Source: Margaritispora aquatica
Taxonomy: Eukaryota; Ascomycota; Leotiomycetes; Helotiales; Discinellaceae
NCBI GenBank assembly: GCA_007644065.1
Contig: VJWN01000008.1
Coordinates: 312,411-376,410, forward strand
Length of the DNA: 64,000 nt
Direction: 5' to 3'
Part shown: one piece after another, positions 12,101 through 25,299 of the stretch
Layout: the number at the start of each line of letters is the position of its first letter
How positions within the stretch are numbered: the stretch's first letter is position 1
Made by a program: the position numbers and the translations under genes
Notes under the pieces: model-generated
What the model was told of the DNA's origin: nothing
The model's database searches: none
Seen by the model: only the letters and a program-made list of their open reading frames with translations

Positions 12101-13665
12101 TTTGATGATCTTGGTCTTTGGAGACATCAAATTACTGCATACTTTGAACGAATGTGGAGTTTCCTTCCTGTGAAGAAAGACATTACCAAAAGACCGAAGC
12201 TCCTGCCTTTAGCTACGCGAAGATTGGCGAATCTTTTAACTCAACGTCTACTGCCAATGATGGAACACTTCGAGTCGCAGTTTTACATACCATCCAGATT
12301 CATAAACAGACGGACAGAATTGAGAGGTAATGTAAATGCAGTAAGTGGTGATCTTCCTCATGTGGGGGGTTGTTCCTAGGACTGCAAGTATTTCTTGATT
12401 TATTTGACTTGGGGCAATAAGATAGGACTACCTTATCACCATAATATAGCTCTCAAGGTCACTGTTCTCCCAGTCACGGTTTGCAATGCTGCCCAAAAGC
12501 TCTCCTTGATGCCAGAAATGGGTTTAACTTCCACCAAGTTCGTCGAATTTCATCGAAGTGGTAACATGCGAATTCATTGCATTCCCTCAGTTTTGTTAAT
12601 TCTATCTTCCAACGCATGTGTAGCGGTTAGCCAAGTGCAAGTGGTAGGCTTGCGCTATAATCGGCCTCCAGCGGGTTGCTCTCGAATTGCACATCTCCTA
12701 TTGACGTCTCTGACACATATTCAGCAGTCAAGTCCATTCTAGCACTTTTACGTGTGTCAATCAAAGTAGCCTGCATTTGCTATATTCATTTGAAAGTTAC
12801 TGACTCCGGAAACTTGCCCATTCAAACACGTCATGACAGGAACAGCTACTTGGACATCTCGTTGAGCAGCTGCTAAAGCATGAAATCCATTATCAAGTTT
12901 CGGACTTTTTACAACTCCAGATTTCTACTACGATCCCTTTACAAGCCCAATGCGAAGCTAGCACGGCATAAATCAGATCAGGGTAAATTCAAAGTTTGCC
13001 TTCTAGTTAATCTAATCCAAATGATTGCCCTAGTTAGACTACAACATCGACAAACCCTAGACAGTTGTTAGTATCGTAGTCTTGTCGGTAGCCCTCAAAT
13101 GCCGACAATAGGGACTTGAACGATGATACAGGAGTATCATCAGGATTAACTAGCACAAGTAAAATAAATGTTAATGAATTACACTAAATCTGTGTACAAG
13201 ATGTGTCTCGGGTTGCTATTGGAGCACTTGCAACTCTAAGTTTAATTTCTAGCATCGTTAGAAATATCACATGATGCGATATACAGCCAAACTCCGTTCC
13301 GCCGAAGCGGACGCTTTTTATCATCATGAACTTGACAAAGGAGACGAAAATGCAACAATTGGACGAATAAAACACCTTTTATTAAATCCGAGTAGCATTT
13401 GGAGGTAAAAAGGAGACCGGAAATGAGGTGTTGTTAAGTGCGAAGGACATTTCTTGTTAATGTGGACATATGTGGCGGTAACAAGAAATATGTCCGCGGC
13501 GAAAAACAACATGTGAAGATATATATCATATCCAAACAATACCTATTTTCGACATCAATTAATCAACTCCCACCGTTTAACTACTTTACACTACTTCATT
13601 ACAGAGACTACTGCGCCAATTCAATCACCAATCAACTTCAAACAATCTTCATCTCAAAACACAAA
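9105..13665. other. Intergenic region, no confident gene
   Basis: The left part (9105-10400) is the upstream region of ste11 and contains GATGATG runs near 10003-10020. The remainder carries only short, overlapping open frames on both strands with no recognisable motif, ATG context or splice structure. The stretch from about 12.0 to 13.5 kb is noticeably AT-rich. I see no mobile element that I could name. Confidence 0.5.
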
Positions 13666-14838
13666 ATGGCACTCGCCTTCCTCCGTCGTCAATGGACACC
13701 AATCCCATACCCAGAACAAGATCTCACTTCCCAAGTGATCATTGTCACTGGTTCCAACACAGGACTGGGTCTTGAGGCAGCGAAACATTTCGTCCGCTTG
13801 AATGCGGCTAAAGTCATCATCGCATGTCGCTCTGTGAAAAAGGGTGAGGAGGCCGTGAAAGCTATCGAAGCGGCGACGAAACGTGCGGGCGTCTGTGAGG
13901 TATGGCAATTAGATATGGAAGATTTCGATAGCGTAAAAGCCTTTGCTGCGAGAGCTGACAAGTTAGATCGTCTTGTAAGTTATCCTTTTCCAGAAGCGAG
14001 GGGGTTGTGGACGCCAAGCGAGAGGATTATTTGCGAAAACCTAAGCATTATCTAGCTTATAGAAAGACTGTAATCAGTGGTGGGACTATTTGCTAATAAT
14101 ATATCAGGATGTCATGCTTGAGAACGCTGGAGTTTCGAATATGAAATGGGTATGGAGTGAGAAAGCCAACACGGAATTGACGATCGCTGTCAATGTCATC
14201 GGTACCTTCTTACTCGCAATCCTCATGCTTCCAATCCTACGCAAGAATGGGAGGAAGCACGGAATCGTTCCCAGACTCACCATCACAAGTTCAGACGTAC
14301 ATTTATGGGTATGCACTACTGTCCTTTTCCACCTCCCACAAAACGGCAACTAACCATACCACAGGCGAACTTTGCCGAGCGCCACGAAGCCAATATCTTC
14401 GAGACTCTCGCCAACAAGCAAAAGTCTGTGATGAGCGACCGCTACAACGTCTCCAAGCTCCTCGAAGTCCTCATGATCCGCGCCCTAGCCGACCACACCT
14501 CATCCGGACCGCACGCCGCTGAGAAAGTGATTATCAACAACGTCAGCCCTGGACTATGTAAGTCCGGGCTTATGCGCGAAGCGCCGGCCGTCCTAAAGCC
14601 AATCGTGAAGGTTGTCATGGCGATCCTCGCTCGCCCAACTGAGGTTGGGGGCAGGACGTTGGTTTTTGCTGCCCAGGCGGGTCAGGAGACCCATGGGGCG
14701 TGGATGAGCGAGGCTGTGGTGACGAATACGAGTGATTTTGTGAGGAGTGAGGAAGGGCGTGTGACACAGGACAGGGTGTATAAGGAGCTTTTGGCTGTTC
14801 TGGAGCGCTTAAGCCCTGGTATTGGAAGCAACATCTAG
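13666..14838 (+). CDS. Short-chain dehydrogenase/reductase
   Basis: Three exons, 13666-13974, 14108-14308 and 14365-14838, all joined in phase 0 through introns of 133 and 56 bp, give 327 residues. The Rossmann signature TGSNTGLGLE lies near residues 27-36, the NAG motif at 109-111 (LDVMLENAG), and the catalytic YNVSK at 197-201, preceded by the conserved TITSSD strand. The variant spacing places it among the extended fungal SDRs that resemble retinol-dehydrogenase/WWOX-like enzymes and use NAD(P)H to reduce or oxidise a carbonyl/alcohol. The substrate cannot be read from the sequence. There are no biosynthetic neighbours, so a secondary-metabolite role is not indicated. Confidence 0.9.
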
Positions 14839-15654
14839 AGGACTAGTTCGTAGGGTAAAGGGTTCTTTGTTAATTTGAGGGCGTTATTAGAACGGGGCCG
14901 AGGTTTTTCTATGTATAATGCTGTACTAGTACCCAATAATTCCTTCTTGATATATTATCTGCGAGGAGACTAGCTCGATCTTCCATATTCATTGAATAAA
15001 ATTTGAAATTGCATATCTGTTTGATCAATTACCGGGAAGACGTGTGTTTCTTGTTGGAAGTAATAAAACTGGTGCTGCTCCGTAGACTTTAAACTGCAAA
15101 GCGCTGAAAAGCAGTATATGCCACTTCACGTTTGACGAAGTAGGAAAGTCCCCTGCTTCTTTCTAAACTCTCTAGCCTTTGGTATATCGAAAGGCAAAAA
15201 CCACCTACTCCAATAAAGTTCATTCGATTGAGCAACTCTCAAGTGAAGCTTCTCTATCATCTTCAAACATCAGCATTGGATTCCTTCTTCACCCGTAAGC
15301 AGTAGGCGAAATTAAGCGAGCTCCTACTTCCACCAGCGCTCTTTGTCCAAACGAACAACGTCCAACACCGTCTAATTTAGTTAATGAAATATCACTTAGC
15401 TGGAAGAATTGCTTAAATATCAAGCATGACTGGCCGGGACTCTGATAGAATTCTCTCGCTATTCTCAATATACAGTCATGTTAATATAACCATCTTATTG
15501 ACGTTATGATCAAAGCACTGAACAGAGTAGCGAAGTCTGTTTATTCTTCTATGACCTAGAGCACGAGGAGTTCTCCCTGATAGAACCATATCTATCATAG
15601 TGGCCTGATTCCCAAAACCACAAACAACATAGCTCAACAACAATCGCCGCACCC
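14839..15654. other. Intergenic region between convergent genes
   Basis: This holds the 3' flanks of the SDR gene (+) and the Trp/Gly-rich gene (-). I see no gene or notable repeat. Confidence 0.5.
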
Positions 15655-16615
15655 TTAGCTGATGTAAGCCTTCTTGAGAGCCTCCCAATCAGCTTTCATT
15701 TCCTCTTGCGTGCGCTCTCTCTCGCTTCCCACGCCACCTCCATCTTCATTCCAGCCGACAGGACTGCTGGTTTGGCGCTCAAACCCGAAATATTCCTCCC
15801 AATCTCCGGCACCACTCTTGCTTGTCTCGCCGCCCCAGCCTCCAGCACGATTCGTACCTCTATCGTCATCCCAGCCCCAGGTAATACCAAATGCATCACT
15901 TTCCTTGTTGCCTCCAACCCAGCCAATAGGGGCATTGTTTATTCTCTCACTACCCCAAGCCTCGCCCCATCCACCAGCACCATTCCTACTTCCCTCACAA
16001 CCACTACCACCACCACCACCACCTCATCCCAAGCTCAAATTCTCAGTGGCCCTATCCTCCTCAAGCTCAAACCACGCCTTCTTGAAGCCCTGCCAGAACT
16101 TCACCTCGGGAGAAGACAAGTTGTGTTGCTTGGGCTCAGGGTGATGAGCCATGAGCTTGGGGATATGATAATTCATGATGGCGTCCTTCAAGACGGGTCC
16201 TCCTGGGCCCTCACCCACCGCAATCACAACGTTGACCTGAGAAGCAAATTCGTGAACCAAGCTCGCGATGCGGTGACCCTCCACGTAGGCGCGGACATGG
16301 ATATTCATGAGGGCTTGTGTTTCGTCTCCAAGACTGATGGCGTGGCGCTCGGTGAAGGGTTCGATCCATGTGGCTTGGAGGTGAGCAACATCTCTGTGGC
16401 TTTGAAGCCATAGTTTGTCTTCGGAGAGCTTATTCAAGCTAGCTGGGGGCGAGAACCTGGAGAGCTGTTGGTTGGGGTGTTAGTCAACCACGAGGCGCAA
16501 GGTTAAGAAATGGAGAGGGAGAAAATTTAGGCGAACTTACAAAAACAACGAGCTGCTCGATGTAGGAGCGCGCAACTTGCTTTTGGAATGAATGGGTTGG
16601 ATAACCGTTCGACAT
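15655..16615 (-). pseudogene. Trp/Gly-rich unrecognised gene with an in-frame TGA
   Basis: Exon 1 is 16615-16541 (25 codons, MSNGYPTHSFQKQ...). A 76-bp GTAAGT...CAACAG intron follows, then exon 2 starts at 16464. The frame stops at TGA 16026-16024 after 171 residues (...ATENLSLG). Directly after the stop the same frame stays open for 122 more codons to TAA at 15657-15655. That extension is compositionally a protein tail: six glycines, then repeated GW units (GGWGE, IGWVGG, GGWGG, VGWNED) and a charged end with EEMKADWEALKKAYIS. A single G-to-A change turning TGG into TGA inside such a GW unit explains the pattern. No GT-AG intron can remove the stop. If the TGA is real, the product is 171 residues; otherwise 294. 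I recognise no family. The opposite strand is also open for 235 codons, which I treat as a shadow. Confidence 0.55.
16024..16615 (-). CDS. Unrecognised protein, 171-residue form ending at the TGA
   Basis: This is the conservative reading of the gene, taking the TGA as the stop. Two exons (16615-16541 and 16464-16024) encode a soluble protein with no signal peptide or membrane segment. It has a mixed helical core (HRDVAHLQATWIEPFTERHA, QALMNIHVRAYVEGHRIASL) and a hydrophobic strand VNVVIAVGEG. The codon pattern and a clean intron support a real gene. I do not know its function. Confidence 0.55.
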
Positions 16616-16763
16616 GGTGGCGAATGGTTAAGTATTGGCGTTTGATATGGTAGAGCTGAAGAATATAATTCCTGAGAGCAAGTAGGTTACGCGAGTAAGC
16701 TACGCGAGTATTCAGGAGACGGTGTTGTGCTTAGCGAATCTGCGTTGATAGCTAGGAAGATAT

Positions 16764-16930
16764 TTTCTGTAAGCAGAAGCACCGAGGTTGTTGACGTATG
16801 AACTTGTAGACTTGAGTGTTGTCACTAAGGGTTAGGGAGGTTGCTGCGTCGATGAATGGAACGTTTATTTTTGTGAGCAGAGAACGCCGAGGTTGTTGAC
16901 TTGTAGCCGTGTAGACTCGATCATTGTTAA
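16764..16930. repeat. Two-copy imperfect tandem duplication (about 105 bp)
   Basis: The core CCGAGGTTGTTGAC occurs at about 16782 and 16887 in matching surroundings (GTAAGCAGAAGCA / GTGAGCAGAGAAC before it; TGTAGACT after it). It lies 150-300 bp upstream of the Trp/Gly-rich gene on the minus strand, probably within its promoter. Confidence 0.6.
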
Positions 16931-19900
16931 TAACTGCCAGCAAGATTCACATCACAGCTCTAAATCTTCAAATGATGCAGGCCAGCATGTAAAAACTAAG
17001 CGGGTGACTCGAAAATTTGGTATCAGTAAATTCAGACAGCTACCTTATCTATCGCTGTAGCAAGTTCCAGGGCTAATAACAATAATTGAGATTCGATTGA
17101 ACTTCAGTGCCTCAGTCAGCACTCTGACCACTATTCGGAGATTCTGTGGAAGATTTTGACTTCCTTAATAAGTGATAGGTATCAATTGAACGTTTACGAT
17201 ACTGATGTTGCGAAGCGAGCCATCACATGAACACCAACGCTTCGATGGTTTTAACAATTATGCGAAGACATGTCATTGATAGAGACCACACCGGAGGAGC
17301 TAAGCGAAGAAGTGCAGGGGATGCTGCTTTTCGAAAAGGAGGATGCAACGAAAAAACTAGATGGCTAATCCACAGTGGGCTGGCTGCTGTTAGTAAAATG
17401 AACATCGTTACTTTCGCAGAATAAAGGCGCGAAGAACACCAACATGCTACTTGAACACAAAAACCCTATCGAAGAACGGTTCTCTCATACAGGAAAACTA
17501 TGTGCTTTTTGTTATCTGGGAAATATTCATAGTGCACAGGTAGTCATAAAGCTCGTCAAAATAGCCGAAGCCGTATAGTTTTGCTCCCTTTGGACACTGT
17601 TGTACAGGATTTGTACAGTATAACATCAAAATAGCACCTAGTAGCCATATCAATCAAATTAATATTTGAGCACAAGTACACGACACAGAGGTGATATACA
17701 TTCTGCAACCCATGTTTGAACATTACATGGAGAAGACTTTCTTCGCAATCGAGCTGCGAACTTGCACCTCTTACAAAGAGCACCTCTACCTACTAGTGAC
17801 AGCATGAAAGTTTCCTATTGTTAGGGAGTCAGACAATTTCATCTCATTATTACCAGAGACAGAGAAAGGAGGCCTCGTCGCAAATAGTGTTCATTTCGAT
17901 CTGACTGTACGGCAGCATCAGCGCTTGCTACTTGCTTGAACTGAGTGGATTAAATTTAAGGACGAGCAAAATGTGCGAATCAAAGATATCGAGTGCATAC
18001 GTGGTTATTGAGATCAATGCATGTACTAAGGTACTTTCACATGGCGAGTGTTACAAGTGGAATAGAAGACTAAGCGCTGCTTCAAATCCCCAATTGAATA
18101 TTACCTTCTCTGACATCAGCCCAAACACTTCTACGGCAGGACTCAGTACAGCAATTGGTTGCCAATCTTCCATTTCTCTAAACCCCAAACCTCAAACCTC
18201 ATCTCGATTTTCAGAAGCCAATGTAAGACAAAACAGAGCAGCAGCAGCAGCAGCAACAACATGAAATTCTCATTTCCTCCAGCCGCCATTGAGAAGTCCT
18301 CGTCGCCACCATACCTCCCAGCTGCAACATGTTAGGCTGGGAGTTCATGCCTTCGAAATTTAAATTCGTATAAGGTTCTCCAGTTACCATTCTGACAGAA
18401 GCCTATCTCCCCCTTTCATCTCATCTCGTGTGTGTTCTCGCTAAACTTGAAATCTGACACTCCCAACGCATGCCAGCCCCCAACTGAAGGGCACGGAGTA
18501 ATCTTACGGAAGAATTCGCCACTTCAGCCTCCACCTCCACCATCACACATCACGACAACATCCAAAGATAGCTCATTTAACATGAAACGTACGAAAACTG
18601 TGTACCTAGCTCTGCCTTTTTCGAAATCTCAGCCACTGTCGGATATCGACAAGTGCTATTTCGCAATCCTTACAACCACACCCGGGAGTCAGGACTCAAT
18701 CAGTATCAAGGAATTCCAAACAGAATTACCGAGTACGCCGTGCAACGCTCCCCCAGCCATGATTATCCTGAATACCTACTTACAGCTTGGCCAAATCTTG
18801 CATATTGATCCCTGGTGCTAGTTTAGCTTTGAGATTGAGGCTGGAACCTTGAACCATTATTCTATGCTTGGGATGAATGCAAAAGCTTAAAAAGTGCCTG
18901 TGACTTGTTCGCAGCAACCTCCGGAGAATTCGGTTATGCGTTCGCTGCCCAGATTTGAAAGAGTCGCCACGTCTCAAGCCTGGGGTGGGTAGTGTTGTCT
19001 TCTCATCTCGGAGTTTCGGTATCATCGCATCTCGCGCTCATCCGTTCTCCTTCGAACGTCGAAGAAGGAAACAAAGAGAGTTTGCGGAGTGGCGAACCGA
19101 GTCATTGAACACCCTCTTCTAGACTTTCTGCTTGGCAGATGTTTCTTCGTTGCGGCTTGTCGCCACATGAAGCAACAGCCAGGATGGGCTCAAAACAAGA
19201 CTCCTTGGAAAATTCTCGGAAATCACGAGACCAGGCCACTGCGGATTAAGACTTCTTAATCGTTTAGCAATGAGATAGATTGCTCAATATCAGCAGGGCG
19301 CCTCTAGAGACCGCGGAACGGGTATGAAAATGAATTGCAATCAAAATCCGGAACCCTAGATGCACGAAAAAGTCTGAAATAGCACCAAGGGAGACTTCCC
19401 AAATGAATGACTGCTGCACGGCGCCTTTTTAATATGTGTAGATTGTTGAGTTGTGAGGAATAGAGTGAAAAGCTTGTCAGATATCTTGAGCTGCAGGATT
19501 GCTCTGTTCGACCAAGAATTGGAAAGTGAAGCTCATTAAAGGTGAGACTGGATGGACGTGAAATGAAAACTTGACGGGAATCTCGAGATACCCATTCTCC
19601 TCTCCATGAGGACGCGAAACCCAAAACGAAGCCAAGAACGACTCGGATATGATGAATTTCTACAAACAGCAGACTAATCAATTTTTTGGACACTGTCACG
19701 GATCAATAATCCACCCCGAGATCCTCTCTCGGATGTGACAAAACGGTGATGCCACGTAGTCATCGACCCAGAATTCAAAATACTTTTGGATTCTCAGTCC
19801 ACCAGAACTGACCAGGAAATATACGATGTCAAGACTTTTTCATCTATAGAATCGGAGGTTTGATTCTCATGAAGTTAAGCTTGATCCGAACTGTTTTGTA

Positions 19901-22900
19901 GCCGGGTTAAATACGCGGCAGGGGCAGCCGTACCTGATTTTGGAGTATGGACTGAGTCTGTTGTGGGTCTCAAATATATTAAGACACGCAATGGAAAATG
20001 TTTGAAAGGTCGAGATGGTCCAACCAGAAAATTGGAGAAACATTCCCACCAGTTCCTCCGAATGTTTTCACTCCGGAAATAAGTAACTTCTTTTGGATCA
20101 TGTGGCTTCGCCTGTCCGCTTACTGCCGATCAATGTTCTTGGTTTCCTGGCTGGGATGAAATAGATATCCATCGTCGACATGGGATCATGACGAGGCGCT
20201 AACTACGCATCTTGGCGCGAATATGAGATTGACTGGGCGCAATTGAAGATACTTTTAGGCATGTTGCTTAGAATTTAAGCATACTTCCGTGAGAACCTGC
20301 TCTATCAGATGATGGATAGACTTTGCCTAGAATGTGTCTCTGTGGAAGTGATCAGGGTCGGCATGAAGACCTTGGAATATTTGAACACCTATAGGTCGTT
20401 GTGCATACCAGCATCAGGATTTTGCAATGGTTGGATGGAGAAATTGGCGGCATAATGTTGCATCTTGAAGCTCATGGAAAAGTAGGTATCCTTTGCCGGC
20501 AACGGTTGGAACTCCTCCTGGAAGTCAGAACTACTCCTGTACCCTAGCACTTTAAAAATCTACAACCATTTCGATAAGTGTGCAGAGTATCTATGGATGG
20601 ATCGCATGAATCTGACAAAGTCGTAAACGCTGGTAAAAGGAAATTTACGATTCACCTCATCTGTGCTGTCAAAACTCTATCGGCTTGTCAAACATGCATC
20701 GCAAGGACTGCCCAGAATGTAGAAGCTCGGCTCAAGATCTAGAAAAACCAATTTTGTACGCTTGACGCGCTTGCTTTGACGTAAACAAGGTGTTTTAGAG
20801 CTTTGAACTTGTGCTTTCTTCTTGCTGAGAAGCAAAGACTGCAAGTTTCTCTTGATAATGTTTGCATGAAGTTCTTCAAACTGCTCCTTGCAGACCTCAA
20901 CGGTTAATAGTGCTTATTCGTGAGTTTATGCTTTTGTGATGCTGCATGCCAACGCTCGCGAAATTTGAAGGATGTCTTCGGAGAAAATATTGAGGATCTC
21001 AATCATGTTCTTGGAAAATTAGACCAAACAATCCCAACGCAAGCTGCTTGATGATACAGGTACTAGAGTTTAATCGTGCCAGGGCAATTAAGAAAACACA
21101 TGTCATAGTAAACCATGTCCCAAGTGCCGCTTCAGCAGAAGGACGGGGATCTAGGGAGCCCTTGACGGAACCTAGATTTCCGCAAGCGTCTTGATCAAGG
21201 TCTTCGGATTCGTGCGAGAATAATGTACCTGCAGAGCTGCAGCCTCAGACACATCAAAGGCGGCAGGAAGGAGTTATTGTTGTGGTAACTAAGCTTTCCA
21301 TAGAGACACCCAAGCAATATCAGTAATTGAAGGTTGTTTCCCTCTTAATTTCGCGAGTTCTTACAGAATTTATGGACCATCACAACTAACAGAACGTTGG
21401 ATTTACCACTGGGCCAATGCGGCTCGTGGCTGAGGTGGCGCTGCGTCGACCTGATCGCCCCGTAGAGCAGGTAGCAGTTGAGATTGTGACCAGGGCATGG
21501 TCGGCCATGCAGGTGATATGATTTCGAATTTCATAAGATGAGCATGGCAGGGGAAGGAGAATCCAGCTGCCACTTCGGCGCCGTTCCGGTACCCCTCAAT
21601 CTCACGGACGTGATTGTCCGTGTGAACAAATATGACACTTCTTCAGATTTGCGAACAGAACTGAGTACATATTGGAGTCTAGTATTGCAGAAAGCAGTGA
21701 TAAGTTGTCTGATATCGCGGCACCTGTGTTTGAGATTGTCAAAACTTACTGTAGTAGCGTCATGTGGTTGTGAAATCGTTCGATTCGCCACGACAACTGG
21801 TGTGACAAGTAGTTGTATGACCTGAAGTAAGTCTTACGAAGATGTGAGCCATCGATGAAGAGTGGGATTCGCACTCGTAGACGCCGTGGGCCCGTGTCTC
21901 TCCAGAACTACCAATCCTGTACAAGTTCCGGAAGCTGGGACAGGATCTCACGTTGAAGCTCTGGGTACTTGGGAAGTAGTGGACGGTGGATCATCCCAAA
22001 GGCGGTCAAAATTCAGAAGAGGATACTCGTAACGGAGCCTCAAGATTCCCTGATCAAGTACAATATCACCCCTGGATGCGTTGCCTGAACAGGAAAAGGT
22101 GGCCAGGACGAGGATATGCTGGCTGCTGTCGTAAACATCAAAATACAGCCCGTGAACCCCAGAACAGGTAACGAACGACACAGTTCATGACCAAATGACA
22201 CCAAGTGACTGTCTTCTGTGGCAAGGAAACTGGAAAAGATACATGCTGCAAACTCTATGTCTCTTGGCTTGGGAATGCCCTCACTTTGCTGTTGAAAATG
22301 AACTCAAGACGCGAGAATGTCACTATTCGGCAAGTTTCAGCAACTTCCGGGAATACGGCGTGGCGTCCAAATTAAACAACCCCACCAAACTAGATTTCCA
22401 AAACGAAGTCGTAAGTCCCAAGACTTTTGGGTGGAAGTTCGAGGTGGACGGTGGTGGATCTGAACTGGACTGCTGGGCTGGACAGTTGAGTTGCGGGTGG
22501 ATTCTTTCTTTCTTCCAAGTCACAGGATTCGGTTGTTCAACTCCACCCAGCTTGTTGAAGTCCGGCCCGAATCGTGATCTTGTAATTGCCCGTCCTTTCG
22601 GTTCATCGCCAGATCTCGTGTTGCCGAGGAACGGCTTGCTACATCTGCCTCCGCCCGGAAATAGGTACGGGATGGTGTTATTTTGATGCCACACAGGCCA
22701 GCTTTACTAGTAAAAAAAAGTGCTTTTTCTGTCACTCTTCGTGTTGCCCGAGGCCGACTGCTTGTTGAAGAAGTGATCCACTGATTGATCCACTGGTGTT
22801 GGGGCGTTGCACATCGTACGCATACACCCCAATTTGGACGATGTTACATCTAGTGTCTCCGATCGTCTCAGCCCTATAGAATAGCCATTGCAAGGCGTTT

Positions 22901-24997
22901 GTGGTGGACCAGGGCGCAATCTCATCGCCTAGAAGAGCTGAAGATGCGAAAAAGACAACCCGAAACCAGAAGTACAGTAGAAGGATATCAGCTGTGGTAA
23001 CGCAGAAACGGGAAGCGGAGAAAGCTTTGAGCACCTTCCGGATCCCTTGTTAAAATCCTAGCATCAGATCTCCTTGAAGGTCAATATTGGGGCATGTATT
23101 GTATCTGTGACCTGGACATGCGTCGTCTTTACTGTACATCAAATAAATCCTGTTGAGCTGTCGGTAGATGTGGTGGAAAGAAGCGCGCGGGAAACTTTAC
23201 ATAAATCAATGATAGACGAGCATCCACACAGGATGATACTTAACGCTTCTGGGGGGGGTGCTACTAAGCGGTCACGGAGATTTTTCTTGGAACAACCTTG
23301 GTGCTCCGGTCGAAGCTCACAGCTCGAAAAGCTGACTCTATATCGTACACGCCTCCGGGGATTGCTTTCCGGCTAGGTGGTAATAGCACAGAACACAGCA
23401 GGAACTCTTAAACACTGAACACAAATTCAAGTGCATATCAACGCTGTTGTGTAAAGCCCCTGCGGGAAATCTATAGGGCCTGTGCGGATTTCGACTTGGT
23501 TGGGACTTATTACCATCGTCATCACAAGACGATACTGTAGGGTCTTGAAGATACGGTAGGATCGTAGATACTGATGCACTAGATATGATGATGTGCAAAG
23601 TGCACAGACAGTTATCGTGTCATTCTATGGCACACGGTTGACCGTTTGAGGCTGATGAGGAAGAAGAAAATACCATTCCCCATAGACAGGTACGGGACAA
23701 TCAATATGCTTAAGTCACGACAACAACAATAACAACTATTAGCGTAAAGTTTGCGAGGCCGCCTCAGTGCTAATCAATTTTTAACCGCGTGGACACCGGA
23801 TTTTCGTATTCGCATATATACCCGTACAGCGTTGATCTTCGAAACAGGAACCGATCGATGCTTGACAACGCTCTGTTGAGACTTTGCACCAAGAAGTGCA
23901 GTGAAAATGGAGCCAAGTCGTCACCAAGGCTTGAAATGGATTGAAACCTTGAGGACTGCCGACGTTGATGGATATCCAGGGGAATCAATTTTTTTTTTTT
24001 TTTTGGTGGTGGCTTGTTATTTTGTTTTCGAGTTGGGTTGGACCGTTGGACGTTGGACGTTTGGAGTGGAGCAAAGTTGCTCGGTTGATGGTTGATGATG
24101 GTATGGGGGAATGATGGGAGTGATGGGAGTGATGCTCGTGCATTCGACCGGCATCTACCCATCTACCCTAGGAGCTTCTGAAACATCGAGCCGGTGACAG
24201 ATTGGAAGATTAGAAGATTGGAAGATTGGTAGAAGGCTTTTTGAGTAGCCGCAAAATAACCATCTGATTCATGTTGGTGGAGTTGGAAAGTCCCAGTACG
24301 TGCGGGAAAGCGATGTGGTTGGTGTATTTTTGTGGAATTCTGGGTATTTGGGTATTTTGGTGTCTGAGATTCAAGATGCCTTTTCTTGGCTTGGTGGTGA
24401 CCGGGAAAATTCAAAGTCAAAGTGCTTCCTTCAAGACCTTCTTCTGGTGTTCTAGTCTCAGCCAAAACGTGGAACTAGTCCATCTACAACCGTTGGTTGC
24501 GAATACTGGCCTAGTGTGTCCGTTATGAAGAACACTGACCTTTTCACCTCAACTTGTCAAACTTAACGCTCACACCTCAGAAACTCTACATCATCATGTC
24601 AGTGTCAGTGGTAACGATTCCAAGTTCACCACCATGCAGGGATTGCTTCAAAACCCAGGCCAGGGATCCAGGGACCCAGGCAACTCATCATTTCTCTCTC
24701 ATCAGCACATCCCGCTCTCTCGTCTCGTCTCGTCTTCACACTTTTCAAGCCTCCCACGCTTGCTCGCTCCCGCCTTCACCCCTCATTACGGCAACAGAGG
24801 CTGTATAGCTAGGGCTGCAAGATTTGACATCAGCAGAACTGATGACCAGTACCTCGCGGTGCCTGCAGAGCATGCGTGGGTGTATTCCAATCTTACTGTA
24901 CTGCAGCAACGGGAAACATGTCACTTGTGTCACCGGCTTGGTGCGGAGGCTAGGTAGATGGACCAGATGGGCAAGACGGAATAGGCGAGGAGGTAGC
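16931..24997. other. Gene-poor region, nothing confidently coding
   Basis: Over roughly 8 kb neither strand offers a frame above about 165 codons, a recognisable motif or a consistent exon chain. Present are six GCA units at 18238-18255 and a 16-base T run at 23989-24004. Many short frames around 21.5-24.0 kb overlap on both strands, as chance frames do. The region could hold decayed transposon or lncRNA sequence, but nothing I can read shows it. Confidence 0.5.
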
Positions 24998-25299
24998 CTA
25001 GGTAGCCTGAATAGCTACATCTCGATCTACGAGTAATAGCAGTCCAACGACAAAAATACCGGATACGGAGCACCGAAGCCTTGCCAGTCTTCTAGAATGC
25101 CGACGAGGCATGAAATACGCATCGATCTTTGCACCTTGTGATTTGCGATGATGTTGCTGGTGCATGTAGGGGTATGGGGCCAAGGAGTCTGTGGCAGAGA
25201 AGTGGATGAAGAGGGAGCAGGGGATCAAGCCCAAGATCATCGTCGAGCCTAGGATTGTCATGTTGGCTGATCTTCCACCATCCTACTCCCATCCTCTGC

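Noticed and set aside
21531..24160. Dense short frames on both strands suggesting a decayed transposon
   Set aside because: I could find no reverse transcriptase, transposase or terminal-repeat signature by eye.
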